From: an uncultured Prevotella sp.
GTDB lineage: Bacteria > Bacteroidota > Bacteroidia > Bacteroidales > Bacteroidaceae
DNA length: 37,200 nucleotides
Assembly (NCBI GenBank): GCA_937906495.1
Contig: CALCVT010000093.1
Coordinates: forward strand, 1-37,200
Reading direction: 5' to 3'
Under the pieces are notes generated by a model that searched no databases, was not told the DNA's origin, and worked only from the letters and a program-made list of their open reading frames with translations. This document shows, one piece after another, positions 23,990 to 33,393 of this stretch. Every line of letters starts with the position of its first letter. Within the stretch, counting starts at the first letter, position 1. Both the position numbers and the translations under genes were made by a program.

Positions 23990-26900
23990 TTAGATAGACC
24001 AATCTTCCTTCGTTTTACGAACGTATGAAGCGTAACGGCGCTGTGCAGCCTTCTTGGTCTCGTCAAAGAGCTCCTGAGCTTGTTCGGGCATAGCCTTTTT
24101 GAGTGAGAGGAAGCGTACCTCGTGGTCGAGGTAATCCTGGAAGAGATCCCAGTTCGGTTCCTTAGAGTCGAGTGTGAAGGGGTTCTTGCCTTCAGCCTCG
24201 AGTGCGGGGTTGTAACGCCACAGATGCCAGTAACCGCAAGCTACGGCACGTGCTTCTTCGGCCTGTGAACGACCCATACCACCCTTAATCTTCAAGCCAT
24301 GGTTGATACAGGGAGCGTAGGCAATGATGAGTGAAGGACCATTATAGGCTTCAGCCTCACGGATAGCCTTGAGGCACTGTGCCTGGTCGGCACCCATAGC
24401 TACTTGAGCTACATATACATAGCCGTAAGTTGCTTGCATCATACCGAGATCCTTCTTGGTGATGCGCTTACCAGCTGCAGCGAATTGTGCAATAGCGCCC
24501 ACGGGAGTAGCCTTTGATGCCTGACCACCGGTATTGGAGTAAACCTCAGTGTCAAGAACGAGGATGTTAACATCTTCGCCGCTTGCAAGAACGTGGTCGA
24601 GACCACCGTAGCCGATGTCGTACGAAGCACCGTCACCACCGATAATCCACTGGCTGCGCTTGGTCAGGAAGTGGGTGAGTTCTTCGAGTTGTTTGCAAAC
24701 GGGGCAACCCTTAACGGCACCATCCTTAATCATGGGTTCGAGTTTGAGAGCAGCTTCGCGGCTAGCTTCGGCATTGTCCTTGCCTGCAATCCATTCCTGG
24801 GCAGCAGCCTTGAACTCAGCGGGAACATGCTCATCTGCAGTAGCAGTTTCGAGCAAGTTCTGAATGCGCTTGCGCATCTTGGTGTTGGCCATAACCATAC
24901 CGAGACCGAACTCGCAGAAGTCCTCAAAGAGAGAGTTAGCCCATGCAGGACCCTGACCCTTCTCGTTGGTTGTATAAGGGGTAGAGGGGATAGAACCAGA
25001 GTATATTGACGAACAGCCGGTAGCGTTGGCAATCATCTGACGATCACCGAAGAGTTGGCTGACGAGTTTTACATACGGAGTTTCACCGCAACCAGAGCAG
25101 GCGCCAGAGAACTCGAAGAGCGGAGTAGCGAACTGAGAGTTCTTGGGATTGAGTTTTACGTCAACAAGGTGTTGCTTGCTGGTAACGTTCTTCACGCAGT
25201 ATTCCCAATTTTTGTCTTCGCTCATCTGAGTTTCGAGCGGTACCATTTCGAGAGCCTTATTGCCCTTGAGACCCGGACATACATCGGCGCAGTTACCGCA
25301 GCCCAAGCAGTCGAGCACGTCAATCTGCTGAACAAAGTGCATGCCCTTCATTGTGGCAGGAGCCTTCATTTCAATGGTCTCACCCTCGAAGCCCTTGAGT
25401 TCCTCATCGGTCAGTACGAAAGGACGGATGGCAGCATGGGGACAAACAAAGTCGCACTTGTTACACTGGATACAGTTCTCTTTGTGCCATACAGGAACGA
25501 AGGCAGCAACGCCACGCTTTTCGTAGGCAGCAGTTCCTTGTTCCCAAGTACCGTCTTCAGAAACCTTGAACGAGCTAACAGGCAGGAGATCACCGTTTTG
25601 TGCGTTGATGGGACGTACGAGGTCTGAAATGTAAGCGGGTTCATCGCGTACAATCTTTTCATCCTCAGGCAGTGATGCCCATGCGGGATCAACCTCGAGC
25701 TTCATGTATTCGCCACCACGGTCAACTGCTTGGTAGTTTTTGTCAACAACGTCCTGTCCTTTCTTGCCGTACGATTTAACGATGAACTTCTTCATCTGTT
25801 CAACAGCCAAATCAACGGGGATAACCTCTGTGATACGGAAGAAAGCTGACTGAAGGATGGTGTTGGTGCGGTTGCCCAAGCCAATTTCCTGTGCAATTTT
25901 GGTTGCGTTGATGTAGTATACGGTGATGTTGTGCTCAGCAAAATAGCGCTTAGCATTGTTGGGCAGGTTCTTGGCCAGTTCCTCGCCTTCCCAAATGGTG
26001 TTGAGCAGGAATGTACCGTTGTCGCGTAAGCCGCGCAACACGTCGTACATGTGGAGGTAGGCCTGAACGTGGCAAGCTACGAAGTTAGGCGTCTTAATTT
26101 GGTAAGTAGAGCGGATAGGGGTATCGCCAAAGCGAAGGTGCGAGCAAGTAAAGCCTCCCGACTTTTTAGAGTCGTACGAGAAGTATGCCTGGCAGTATTT
26201 ATCGGTGTTGTCGCCGATAATTTTTACAGAGTTCTTGTTGGCACCAACAGTACCATCTGCACCAAGACCATAGAATTTAGCCTCAAAGATACCTTCGCCA
26301 CCCAAAGCCATTTCCTTTTCGAGGGGCAGTGAAGTAAAGGTTACGTCGTCTACAATACCTACCGTAAAGTGGTCTTTGGGTTCGGGCAATGCAAGATTGT
26401 CGAATACAGAGATTACCATGGTCGGAGTGGTGTCGCATGAGCCGAGACCATAGCGTCCACCTACGATAACGGGACGGTTCTCCTGGTTGTAGAAGGCTTC
26501 CTTAACGTCGAGGTAGAGAGGTTCGCCGCTTGCACCGGGTTCTTTGGTACGGTCAAGAACTGCAATCTTCTTGCAAGTTTTGGGTACAGCTGCGAGCAAG
26601 TGCTTGGCTGAGAAAGGACGATAGAGGTGTACGCTAATCATACCAACCTTTTCGCCCTTAGCGTTGAGGTAGTCGATGGCTTCGCGTGCTGCTTCGGTTA
26701 CAGAGCCCATGCAAATGATTACGCGCTCAGCATCCTCAGCACCATAGTAGCTGAAGAGTTTGTATTCGCGTCCGGTAATCTTAGAGATCTGGGCCATGTA
26801 TTTTTCAACAATAGCAGGAACAGCATCGTAGTATGCGTTGCATACTTCGCGGTGTGCAAAGAATGTTTCGGGGTTTTCGGCCATACCGCGTGCAACAGGA

Positions 26901-27538
26901 TGCTCGGGAGTAAGGGCACGGCTACGGAATTCGCTAACCTTATCCATAGGAACGAGCGGACGGATATCTTCCTGATCCATCACCTCAATCTTTTGGTATT
27001 CGTGCGAAGTGCGGAAACCATCAAAGAAGTTGATAAACGGAACGCGGCTTTCAAGCGTAGCGAGGTGAGCAACAGCCGAGAGGTCCATTACCTCCTGTAC
27101 AGAGCCTTCACAGAGCATGGCAAAGCCAGTTTGGCGGCAAGCCATAACATCTTGATGGTCGCCGAAGATGCAGAGTGAGTGGCTGGCGAGCGTACGGGCT
27201 GATACGTGGAATACGCAGGGGAGCAGCTCACCGGCAATTTTGTACATATTCGGAATCATCAGGAGTAGGCCTTGCGAAGCCGTGAAAGTGGTGGTCAAGG
27301 CACCAGCCTGAAGCGAACCGTGAACGGCACCGGCGGCGCCGCCTTCGCTTTGCATTTCCTGTACTTTGACATTGTCGCCAAAGAGGTTAATGCGGCCCTG
27401 TGCGGACCATTCATCCACGTGCTCAGCCATGGGAGAAGACGGAGTGATGGGATAGATGGCAGCAACCTCAGAGAACATGTACGCAATGTGCGCAGCAGCC
27501 TGGTTACCGTCACAAGTAATGAATTTCTTGTTTGCCAT
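23990..27538 (-). CDS. nifJ: Pyruvate:ferredoxin (flavodoxin) oxidoreductase, single-chain
   Basis: The 1182-residue enzyme converts pyruvate and CoA to acetyl-CoA and CO2, passing electrons to ferredoxin or flavodoxin; it is a core enzyme of anaerobic energy metabolism. The pyruvate-binding domain begins FITCDGNQAAAHIAYMFSEV and AIYPITPSSPMAEHVDEW. Two [4Fe-4S] motifs are seen, CIQCNKCDFVCP from C689 and CLGCGNCADVCPG from C744. The thiamine pyrophosphate domain has GGDGASYDIGYGGLDHVL and LDTEVYSNTGGQ near residues 965-1005, and CSGCGE supplies the proximal cluster. The start at 27538 (MANKKFITCDGN) fits family members. The length is normal for the fused, homodimeric type. Confidence 0.97.
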   Translation of the reverse strand: MANKKFITCDGNQAAAHIAYMFSEVAAIYPITPSSPMAEHVDEWSAQGRINLFGDNVKVQEMQSEGGAAGAVHGSLQAGALTTTFTASQGLLLMIPNMYKIAGELLPCVFHVSARTLASHSLCIFGDHQDVMACRQTGFAMLCEGSVQEVMDLSAVAHLATLESRVPFINFFDGFRTSHEYQKIEVMDQEDIRPLVPMDKVSEFRSRALTPEHPVARGMAENPETFFAHREVCNAYYDAVPAIVEKYMAQISKITGREYKLFSYYGAEDAERVIICMGSVTEAAREAIDYLNAKGEKVGMISVHLYRPFSAKHLLAAVPKTCKKIAVLDRTKEPGASGEPLYLDVKEAFYNQENRPVIVGGRYGLGSCDTTPTMVISVFDNLALPEPKDHFTVGIVDDVTFTSLPLEKEMALGGEGIFEAKFYGLGADGTVGANKNSVKIIGDNTDKYCQAYFSYDSKKSGGFTCSHLRFGDTPIRSTYQIKTPNFVACHVQAYLHMYDVLRGLRDNGTFLLNTIWEGEELAKNLPNNAKRYFAEHNITVYYINATKIAQEIGLGNRTNTILQSAFFRITEVIPVDLAVEQMKKFIVKSYGKKGQDVVDKNYQAVDRGGEYMKLEVDPAWASLPEDEKIVRDEPAYISDLVRPINAQNGDLLPVSSFKVSEDGTWEQGTAAYEKRGVAAFVPVWHKENCIQCNKCDFVCPHAAIRPFVLTDEELKGFEGETIEMKAPATMKGMHFVQQIDVLDCLGCGNCADVCPGLKGNKALEMVPLETQMSEDKNWEYCVKNVTSKQHLVDVKLNPKNSQFATPLFEFSGACSGCGETPYVKLVSQLFGDRQMIANATGCSSIYSGSIPSTPYTTNEKGQGPAWANSLFEDFCEFGLGMVMANTKMRKRIQNLLETATADEHVPAEFKAAAQEWIAGKDNAEASREAALKLEPMIKDGAVKGCPVCKQLEELTHFLTKRSQWIIGGDGASYDIGYGGLDHVLASGEDVNILVLDTEVYSNTGGQASKATPVGAIAQFAAAGKRITKKDLGMMQATYGYVYVAQVAMGADQAQCLKAIREAEAYNGPSLIIAYAPCINHGLKIKGGMGRSQAEEARAVACGYWHLWRYNPALEAEGKNPFTLDSKEPNWDLFQDYLDHEVRFLSLKKAMPEQAQELFDETKKAAQRRYASYVRKTKEDWSI

Positions 27539-27584
27539 AATGTTATTTAAATAGGTATGAATTGTTATGTTTTCAATCTGCGGG

Positions 27585-27601
27585 GCAGGCGGCAAGCCTG
27601 C
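27585..27601 (-). promoter_or_regulatory. Small hairpin in the nifJ leader
   Basis: GCAGGC (27585-27590) pairs with GCCTGC (27596-27601) around a 5-base loop, about 45 bases before the nifJ start. No clear promoter box was found in this leader. Confidence 0.35.
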
Positions 27602-27613
27602 GTTGTATAACGA

Positions 27614-27660
27614 AAGCCGGTAGTCGGGCAGCGCATGGTGTAGCCTCCGGCTACCGGCTT
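27614..27660 (-). terminator. Long hairpin between the ATPase gene and nifJ
   Basis: AAGCCGGTAG (27614-27623) pairs perfectly with CTACCGGCTT (27651-27660). An alternative inner helix GTAGCC/GGCTAC (27640-27654) competes with the outer one. On the minus strand it follows the ATPase gene by 13 bases, and the next bases are TCGTTATA, so the T-run is poor. Terminator or switch-like leader structure. Confidence 0.6.
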
Positions 27661-27673
27661 GAAGCGTGTGAGT

Positions 27674-28858
27674 TTAGTAGAGAAAGCCGAAGAGCCAAAG
27701 GGGAATCTCGTTTTCACGGCCTACGTCGGTGTTGTATTTAACGTAAATCGTGTCGGCAGCAGTGCGTACGCGGCGTGATTTGTCGCAAACGCATATGTTG
27801 GTTGTATTATTGATGCGGAACATGCCGTTTCGACGTCCTTTATTAACTGTATGATGGCGCCACAGGCAGTTCACAAAGAAGGTTTCCATAATGTTTTGCT
27901 CAGTCATCTCTTGATCGTACACAGCATACATCAGGTTGGCATCGTGCAAGTAGATGGCAGCAGGCTTTTTGGGGAAACTTTCACCTTCGCGGTGAACCAT
28001 GTTTATAAGGCGTGTTTCTTCCAGATACTTCAGGTAGTTCATGACCGTGGCTCTCGAAGTTCCTATTTCTTGTGCCAACTTGCTAACGTTGGGTGCAGAG
28101 GGGTCGCCAATGGCCAGCAGATAAAGAAGCTTTTTGATGCGTGCCAAGTACTTGAGTTCGATTTGCTTGTTAAGGAGCAGGTCTACCTCAATCATGTTGT
28201 TCATGGCTTTGAGCAACGCCTCGGTAAAGTTGTGGTTTTCCAAGAAGAAGGGGTAGTAGCCATGCTGCAAATATTCCTGGAAGTAGTGCCAGGGATGAAC
28301 CTTTGGCAGAATGGTGCGCAAAATGTGTTCGTGGCCGCTCAGCAACTGGTCGAATGTATAAGCTTCAAAGTTTTCGTTGCAAACTAAGTTTATATACTCA
28401 CGGAACGAGAAGCCATGCAGCACATACGTACGGCTGATTGACGATAATTCTGTAGGGTCATCGTCTTCGCCCGTATTGACCGATGTGGTTGTATAAACAA
28501 TCCGAAGGTAAGGGTATTTGTGATAGCACTCCACGAGTTGTTCGCGCCAATCGGGCAGTTTGAAGGCTTGGTCGATGAGCAGAACCTGACCGCCCTCAGC
28601 AATAAATCGGCCGGCAAAGTCGACAATGCCATGAGCTTGGAAGTAGAAACTGTTGAGGTTGATATACAAACATTGGCGAAGGCGCACGTCAAAGTTTTCC
28701 TTGGCATATTGCAGTAGGAAAGAGGTGCGTCCAACACCGCGAGGCCCTTTGATGCCTATCATGCGGTAGCTCCAGTCGATAGTGTCCATCAGCGAACGGC
28801 GAACCGGAGCATTGAATTGTTCCATTAGGTAGGCGTGGGAAATGAAAAACGTCTCCAT
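27674..28858 (-). CDS. AAA-family ATPase (AAA_14/DUF4143-like)
   Basis: From the ATG at 28858 the protein has 394 residues. A P-loop GPRGVGRT lies at residues 38-45, and a Walker B-like strand VLLIDQ at 92-97 has glutamine where the family usually has glutamate. A sensor-like strand IVYTTTS follows. The second half contains a helix-turn-helix-like segment (VSKLAQEIGTSRATVMNYLKYLEETRLI) and a DUF4143-type nuclease-fold-like C-terminus. Such proteins are common in Bacteroidales and archaea and their role is poorly known. The start is chosen because the 51 in-frame codons upstream overlap the promoter region and lack homology. It is transcribed divergently from ddh. Confidence 0.8.
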   Translation of the reverse strand: METFFISHAYLMEQFNAPVRRSLMDTIDWSYRMIGIKGPRGVGRTSFLLQYAKENFDVRLRQCLYINLNSFYFQAHGIVDFAGRFIAEGGQVLLIDQAFKLPDWREQLVECYHKYPYLRIVYTTTSVNTGEDDDPTELSSISRTYVLHGFSFREYINLVCNENFEAYTFDQLLSGHEHILRTILPKVHPWHYFQEYLQHGYYPFFLENHNFTEALLKAMNNMIEVDLLLNKQIELKYLARIKKLLYLLAIGDPSAPNVSKLAQEIGTSRATVMNYLKYLEETRLINMVHREGESFPKKPAAIYLHDANLMYAVYDQEMTEQNIMETFFVNCLWRHHTVNKGRRNGMFRINNTTNICVCDKSRRVRTAADTIYVKYNTDVGRENEIPLWLFGFLY

Positions 28859-28966
28859 TTGTGAATCGGGTTTTCTTGATTTGAGTCGCGAAGCACCATT
28901 AGGTGTCGGTTGGGTATGGCATAACCTGTTTCCCAACTTGCTATACAAAGTATATCTCCGCTTGCG

Positions 28967-28998
28967 CAAAGGTACAAAGTTGTGCTGACACTTGCAAA
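28967..28998 (-). promoter_or_regulatory. Promoter of the AAA ATPase gene
   Basis: On the minus strand TTTG (28998-28995), a 20-base spacer and TACCTTTG (28974-28967) match both Bacteroides consensus boxes exactly. The predicted start is near 28960, about 100 bases before the gene. Confidence 0.75.
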
Positions 28999-29056
28999 GC
29001 ATGTATGACATTTTTTTGTGTCAGGAAGATGCATTTTGCTAAAGTTGTTCCTATTA

Positions 29057-29089
29057 TTGCTGCTTTTCTGAGTAAAATCTTTATCTTCG
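29057..29089 (+). promoter_or_regulatory. Possible promoter of ddh
   Basis: TATCTTCG (29082-29089) differs from the -7 consensus by one base. TTG at 29057-29059 lies 22 bases upstream. It would start transcription close to the ddh start codon at 29128. Confidence 0.4.
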
Positions 29090-29127
29090 CGGCTAAAAGA
29101 CATTTTAATCTTTAAATACCTTACAAA

Positions 29128-30027
29128 ATGAAGAAAATTCGTGCGGCCGTAGTTGGCTACGGCAATATCGGGCGCTATGCATTGCAGGCACTGGAGGCTG
29201 CTCCGGATTTTGAGGTCGCCGGTATTGTACGCCGTCAGGGTGCTGATAATCGTCCGGAAGAACTTGCCAAGTACGAAGTGGTAAAGGACATTCGCGAACT
29301 TCAGGCGGTTGATGTAGCTTTGCTTGCTACCCCTACGCGCAGCGTTGAGGCTTATGCCAAGGATATTTTGACTCTTGGCATTCATACTGTCGATAGTTTC
29401 GATATACATTCGCAGATTGTGAATTTGCGTCGTTCGCTTGACGCTACAGCTAAAGAATTTGGAGCAGTAAGCATCATTTCGGCCGGTTGGGATCCAGGTT
29501 CCGACTCGGTGGTGCGTACTTTGTTGCAGGCCATAGCTCCCAAGGGTATTACCTATACAAATTTTGGTCCGGGCATGTCGATGGGGCATACCGTGGCCGT
29601 AAAGGCTATTGAGGGAGTGCACAAAGCTCTTTCCATGACCATCCCGACAGGTACGGGTATTCATCGTCGTATGGTGTATATTGAGTTGGAGGATGGCTAC
29701 AACTTTGAGCAGGTTGCTGCTGCTATTAAGGCTGATCCTTATTTTGCTTCCGACGAAACCCATGTAACCCTTGTTCCCTCGGTCGATGATGTCATTGATA
29801 TGGGTCATGGTGTACATCTTACTCGTAAGGGTGTGAGCGGTGTTACGCAGAATCAACTGTTTGAGTTCAGCATGCGTATTAATAATCCAGCTCTTACCGG
29901 ACAAGTCATGGTATGTGCAGCTCGTGCGGCCATGCGCCAGCGTCCCGGTTGTTATACAATGATCGAAGTTCCGGTTATCGACTTGTTGCCGGGCAATCGT
30001 GAAGAACTGATTCTTCACTTGGTTTAA
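29128..30027 (+). CDS. ddh: meso-Diaminopimelate D-dehydrogenase
   Basis: The 299-residue enzyme catalyses the NADPH-dependent, reversible reductive amination of L-2-amino-6-oxopimelate to meso-diaminopimelate, a one-step route to lysine and to the peptidoglycan cross-linking residue. The N-terminal nucleotide-binding GYGNIGR is at residues 10-16, followed by FEVAGIVRRQGA. The family segments DVALLATPTRSVEAYA, SAGWDPGSDSVVRTLLQA, and NFGPGMSMGHTVAVKAI are all present. The length is that of known Ddh proteins. The gene is alone on its strand between a divergent ATPase gene and the convergent ppx gene. Confidence 0.95.
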   Translation: MKKIRAAVVGYGNIGRYALQALEAAPDFEVAGIVRRQGADNRPEELAKYEVVKDIRELQAVDVALLATPTRSVEAYAKDILTLGIHTVDSFDIHSQIVNLRRSLDATAKEFGAVSIISAGWDPGSDSVVRTLLQAIAPKGITYTNFGPGMSMGHTVAVKAIEGVHKALSMTIPTGTGIHRRMVYIELEDGYNFEQVAAAIKADPYFASDETHVTLVPSVDDVIDMGHGVHLTRKGVSGVTQNQLFEFSMRINNPALTGQVMVCAARAAMRQRPGCYTMIEVPVIDLLPGNREELILHLV

Positions 30028-30095
30028 GCAGTTGGGTGATTGTTGAAAAGTCACATTGACTCTCCCAAGTGTGTTATACTGCAATGATAAAAAAT

Positions 30096-30138
30096 GAGCG
30101 TATTACTCTTTGCAATGAAGAGTAATACGCTCTTTATT
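30096..30138. terminator. Bidirectional terminator between ddh and ppx
   Basis: GAGCGTATTACTCTT (30096-30110) pairs perfectly with AAGAGTAATACGCTC (30118-30132) over 15 bp with a 7-base loop. T residues follow on the plus strand (TTTATTTT) and A residues precede the stem (TTTTTT on the minus strand), so both converging genes can be terminated. Confidence 0.95.
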
Positions 30139-30192
30139 TTGTAGGGCATAACGCGGTGTGAGCCGTGTTTAAAGCCATCGTTCAATGTGTTT

Positions 30193-31110
30193 TTACTGTG
30201 CTTCTTGGGGGTGTTGCATGCTATGCTGGGCGTAAAGTTCGTCGATGATGCCATCGGCAAGCCCGATTACCGGCACATGTACGTATTCGGCATGCACAAT
30301 TTCGGCAATGTGTAAAAAGATTTCAGCCGCGGGTATGATAACGTCTGCGCGGTCATCCTTCAGCCCAAAGCGTTCAATGCGCTCTGCAGCGCTCAGAGGC
30401 TTCAGTTCGCTATAAAGTTTTTGCAGTTCGCCAATGGGCAGACGCTGGTTTTCGCAGTCTTTATTGTCTGCCAGTCGGTATAGTTTGTTGATGTTGCCGC
30501 CCGAACCGATAATGTTGATGTGTAGAACACCGAGGGCAATCTTTTTCATGTCGTCTGTTAGACGTTGCCATTCTTCGTTGCGTACTTTGCCGGTAAGGCT
30601 TCGTACGGTACCAATGTTGTACGAGGCTGAATATTGCAGTTCGCCTTCGGTCAGAAAGTTTACTTCGGTCGAACCACCGCCCACGTCTACATAGATATAG
30701 GATCCGGTGCGGTCGGCCATACATTCAATGTGGTTGCTGTACACGATGCGGGCTTCTTCCTTGCCGTCAATAATTTCGATGTTGATACCTGTATCTTTGT
30801 AAATACGTTTAATGATGTCGGGGCCATTGGTGGCATCGCGCATGGCCGATGTAGCGCAGGCGCGGTAAAAGTCAACATCGTGTATCTTCATCATTTGGCG
30901 GTAAGCCTTCATGAGCCGGCGCAGTTTGTCGGCTTTTTTGTCAGAGAGTGCACCGTCCTTGAAAATGTCGAACCCCAGACGCAGGGGCACACGCAGCAGC
31001 ATAATTTTTTTGAATTTATCCTTGTTGTCTGCGTCGCGGTCGATGCTCTTGATGAGCAGGCGGGCGGCATTCGAACCAATGTCTATTGCAGCATAATTGA
31101 GTCGTGCCAT
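30193..31110 (-). CDS. ppx: Ppx/GppA family phosphatase (exopolyphosphatase)
   Basis: The 305-residue protein has the actin-like ATPase fold signatures of Ppx/GppA: AAIDIGSNAARLLI at the N-terminus, YIYVDVGGGSTEVNFL in the middle, and a third conserved block near the C-terminus (RADVIIPAAEIFLHI). Members degrade inorganic polyphosphate or guanosine pentaphosphate. It is of the short type, without the C-terminal helical extension of E. coli Ppx. It starts 11 bases after the ppk stop on the same strand, so the two form an operon for making and breaking polyphosphate. Confidence 0.92.
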   Translation of the reverse strand: MARLNYAAIDIGSNAARLLIKSIDRDADNKDKFKKIMLLRVPLRLGFDIFKDGALSDKKADKLRRLMKAYRQMMKIHDVDFYRACATSAMRDATNGPDIIKRIYKDTGINIEIIDGKEEARIVYSNHIECMADRTGSYIYVDVGGGSTEVNFLTEGELQYSASYNIGTVRSLTGKVRNEEWQRLTDDMKKIALGVLHINIIGSGGNINKLYRLADNKDCENQRLPIGELQKLYSELKPLSAAERIERFGLKDDRADVIIPAAEIFLHIAEIVHAEYVHVPVIGLADGIIDELYAQHSMQHPQEAQ

Positions 31111-31121
31111 GTTGGGGGAAT

Positions 31122-33176
31122 TTAAAGGTTGGATTGATAATGCTTATAGAGCGCTTCCTGCGAACGGAAGGGTGTTTCTGTTTCGTTCGTCCAGGGCAGG
31201 TTTCGTCCGGTGCCGTCAACAGTTCGTCCTTGCAGAGAGTCGTTGAAGGCAAAGTCGATTACGCGCTTGAGGTCTTCTTTGATTGTGGGGTCGTAGATTG
31301 GTGTAACAACCTCGACACGGTTATTAAGGTTGCGGGGCATCCAGTCGGCCGAGCCGATAAACATTTTATCTTCGCCCCCGGCACAGAACTGGAAGATGCG
31401 CGAGTGTTCAAGATAGCGGTCTATGATGCCCACAATACGTATAGTTTCGCTTTTTCCCGGAATGCCGGTAACGAGCGAACAGTTTCCGCGTACAACCAAA
31501 TCAATAGGCACGCCATTGGCCGAAGCTTCGTAGAGTTTTTTCACAATGGCCGGGTCGGTGATGTGGTTGATTTTGATGCGGATATAAGCAGGTTTTCCGA
31601 CATTGTGATTTCGGATTTCGTCGTTAATTAGCCGCACAAATTTATTACGCATCTCGTTGGGCGAAACCAGGAGTTCTTTAAATTTAGCAGGAAGGTAGGG
31701 ATGTTCTATAAAGTTAAATACCTGTTCCACATCGCGTACGATGTTGCGATTGGCAGTCATGAGCAGATAGTCGGTATAGCAGCGGGCGTTGCCTTCATGA
31801 AAGTTTCCGGTGCTGATGGCACAGATGTCTGCACCCTTGCGCATACCAATATGAGTAATTTTAGAGTGTACTTTAAGTCCTTCTACACCAAAAATTACAT
31901 GAATGCCAACATCTTGCATCTTTTTAGACCAGCTGATATTTGATGCCTCGTCAAAGCGGGCCAGCAACTCAATAACCACCGTAACCTGTTTGCCGTTTTG
32001 GGCTGCATTGATGAGTGCTTTTACAACCTTCGATTCGCGAGCCAGGCGGTAGAGTGTAGTTTTAATGCTGCGCACTTCTTTGCTTACGGCTGCCTCCTGC
32101 AGCAAGCGGATGTATGAGGCAAAGTCGTGATAGGGCACATGTATAAAGCGGTCTTGTTTGCGTACAGCTTCGAGCAGCGAACACTCTCCCATGAGTTCGG
32201 GCTTGAGCAGGGGAGTCCACTTTGGATATTTCAGGTCGGTGCGTCCGCAATCAGGAAATCCCATCAGGTCTTTGTGGTTTTGGTATCTTCCCGAAGCCAT
32301 AATGGTGTCGGTTTTGCCAACATTGAGTTTCGACAGAATACGTTTGAGCACATCTTTGGGCATGTCTGCATCGTAAATTACGCGTAATGCTTCGCCTTTT
32401 TTACGGCTTTTTACACCCTTCGATATTTTCTGCATCAGTCCGGTACGCATATCGTTGTCTATCTCCATCTCGGCATCTTTCGTAAACTTAAATGCATAAG
32501 CTTCGAAAATGGTGTAATTGAGGCCGGCAAAGAGTAGTGGCAGACAGTGGCGTACCACATCATCGATGTACATTACGTACGATTTACCATTCTTTTCGGG
32601 CAGTCTGACAAAACGTCCCAGTTGGCTGACAGGCAATTGCAGAAGTGCATATTCGGGATGTGTCTTGTCGGTCTCTTTGCGCATTTTTACAGCCATATAT
32701 ATGCAGTCATCGGGCTCATTGTTTAAGTCTTTTACAGCCGAGAACCACACTGGAGCAATAAATCCGTCGAGTTTATGGTAGTAATAATTCCTGACAAATT
32801 GGCTTTGGTCTTCGTCCAATTGGGTATCGTTTACCAAGTAGATATTTTCCTTCTCAAGGTCAGCTTCAACGTTGCGGATGGTTTCTTCGTACTCTTTGGC
32901 ATATTTCGCATTGAGTTTATTGATAATCTTGAGGGTTTGAATTGCGCGTTGTCTATCTTCGCGGGTATCCTTGTCATCGCATTCGGCAATGCGGTTGAGC
33001 AAAGCTATGCGTACACGGAAAAACTCGTCAAGGTTGTTGGAGTAGATGCCTAAAAATCCCATGCGTTCAAGCAAGGGTATATCTGTGCGTTGGGCTTCCT
33101 GTAGGATGCGTCGGTTAAAGTACATCCAGCTGATATCTCTCTCTACATAACTGATGTTGGTATTGTTCTTTCCCAT
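31122..33176 (-). CDS. ppk1: Polyphosphate kinase 1
   Basis: The 684-residue enzyme transfers the gamma phosphate of ATP reversibly to polyphosphate. The N-terminal YVERDISWMYFNRRILQEA and SNNLDEFFRVR blocks and the phospholipase D-like catalytic domain (ELLARFDEASNISW, then GLKVHSKITHIG with the phosphorylated histidine H437, then STGNFHEGNARCYTD) are typical of Ppk1. The start at 33176 is preferred because the 15 extra in-frame codons upstream have no family match. The ppx gene follows immediately. A GACCTTTG box (33206-33213, minus strand) resembles the -7 element but lacks its first T and a spaced -33. Confidence 0.96.
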   Translation of the reverse strand: MGKNNTNISYVERDISWMYFNRRILQEAQRTDIPLLERMGFLGIYSNNLDEFFRVRIALLNRIAECDDKDTREDRQRAIQTLKIINKLNAKYAKEYEETIRNVEADLEKENIYLVNDTQLDEDQSQFVRNYYYHKLDGFIAPVWFSAVKDLNNEPDDCIYMAVKMRKETDKTHPEYALLQLPVSQLGRFVRLPEKNGKSYVMYIDDVVRHCLPLLFAGLNYTIFEAYAFKFTKDAEMEIDNDMRTGLMQKISKGVKSRKKGEALRVIYDADMPKDVLKRILSKLNVGKTDTIMASGRYQNHKDLMGFPDCGRTDLKYPKWTPLLKPELMGECSLLEAVRKQDRFIHVPYHDFASYIRLLQEAAVSKEVRSIKTTLYRLARESKVVKALINAAQNGKQVTVVIELLARFDEASNISWSKKMQDVGIHVIFGVEGLKVHSKITHIGMRKGADICAISTGNFHEGNARCYTDYLLMTANRNIVRDVEQVFNFIEHPYLPAKFKELLVSPNEMRNKFVRLINDEIRNHNVGKPAYIRIKINHITDPAIVKKLYEASANGVPIDLVVRGNCSLVTGIPGKSETIRIVGIIDRYLEHSRIFQFCAGGEDKMFIGSADWMPRNLNNRVEVVTPIYDPTIKEDLKRVIDFAFNDSLQGRTVDGTGRNLPWTNETETPFRSQEALYKHYQSNL

Positions 33177-33284
33177 GGGTATATATGGTCTTTGTATTCG
33201 GCCTGCAAAGGTCGCAATCAAATATTACAGTTTGGTTACATCCGTATGCAGATAGCATCCGAAGCGTTTTTCGATGGTCATGGC

Positions 33285-33308
33285 AAAGATAGCGAAAGGC
33301 GAGCGAAG
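33285..33308 (+). repeat. Imperfect direct repeat, copy 1
   Basis: AAAGATAGCGAAAGGCGAGC and the next four bases match 33370-33393 at about 20 of 24 positions. Confidence 0.7.
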
Positions 33309-33369
33309 AAGCAAGCCGAAAACGCAGTTTTCTAGGCTTGATTCTCCCGAGCCGCCTCCTATCTTATCT

Positions 33370-33393
33370 AAAGATAGCGAGAAGCGAGCGGAG
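33370..33393 (+). repeat. Imperfect direct repeat, copy 2
   Basis: Second copy of the AAAGATAGCGA...GCGAGCG repeat, 85 bases after the first; it forms the right half of a small hairpin with 33359-33365. Confidence 0.7.
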
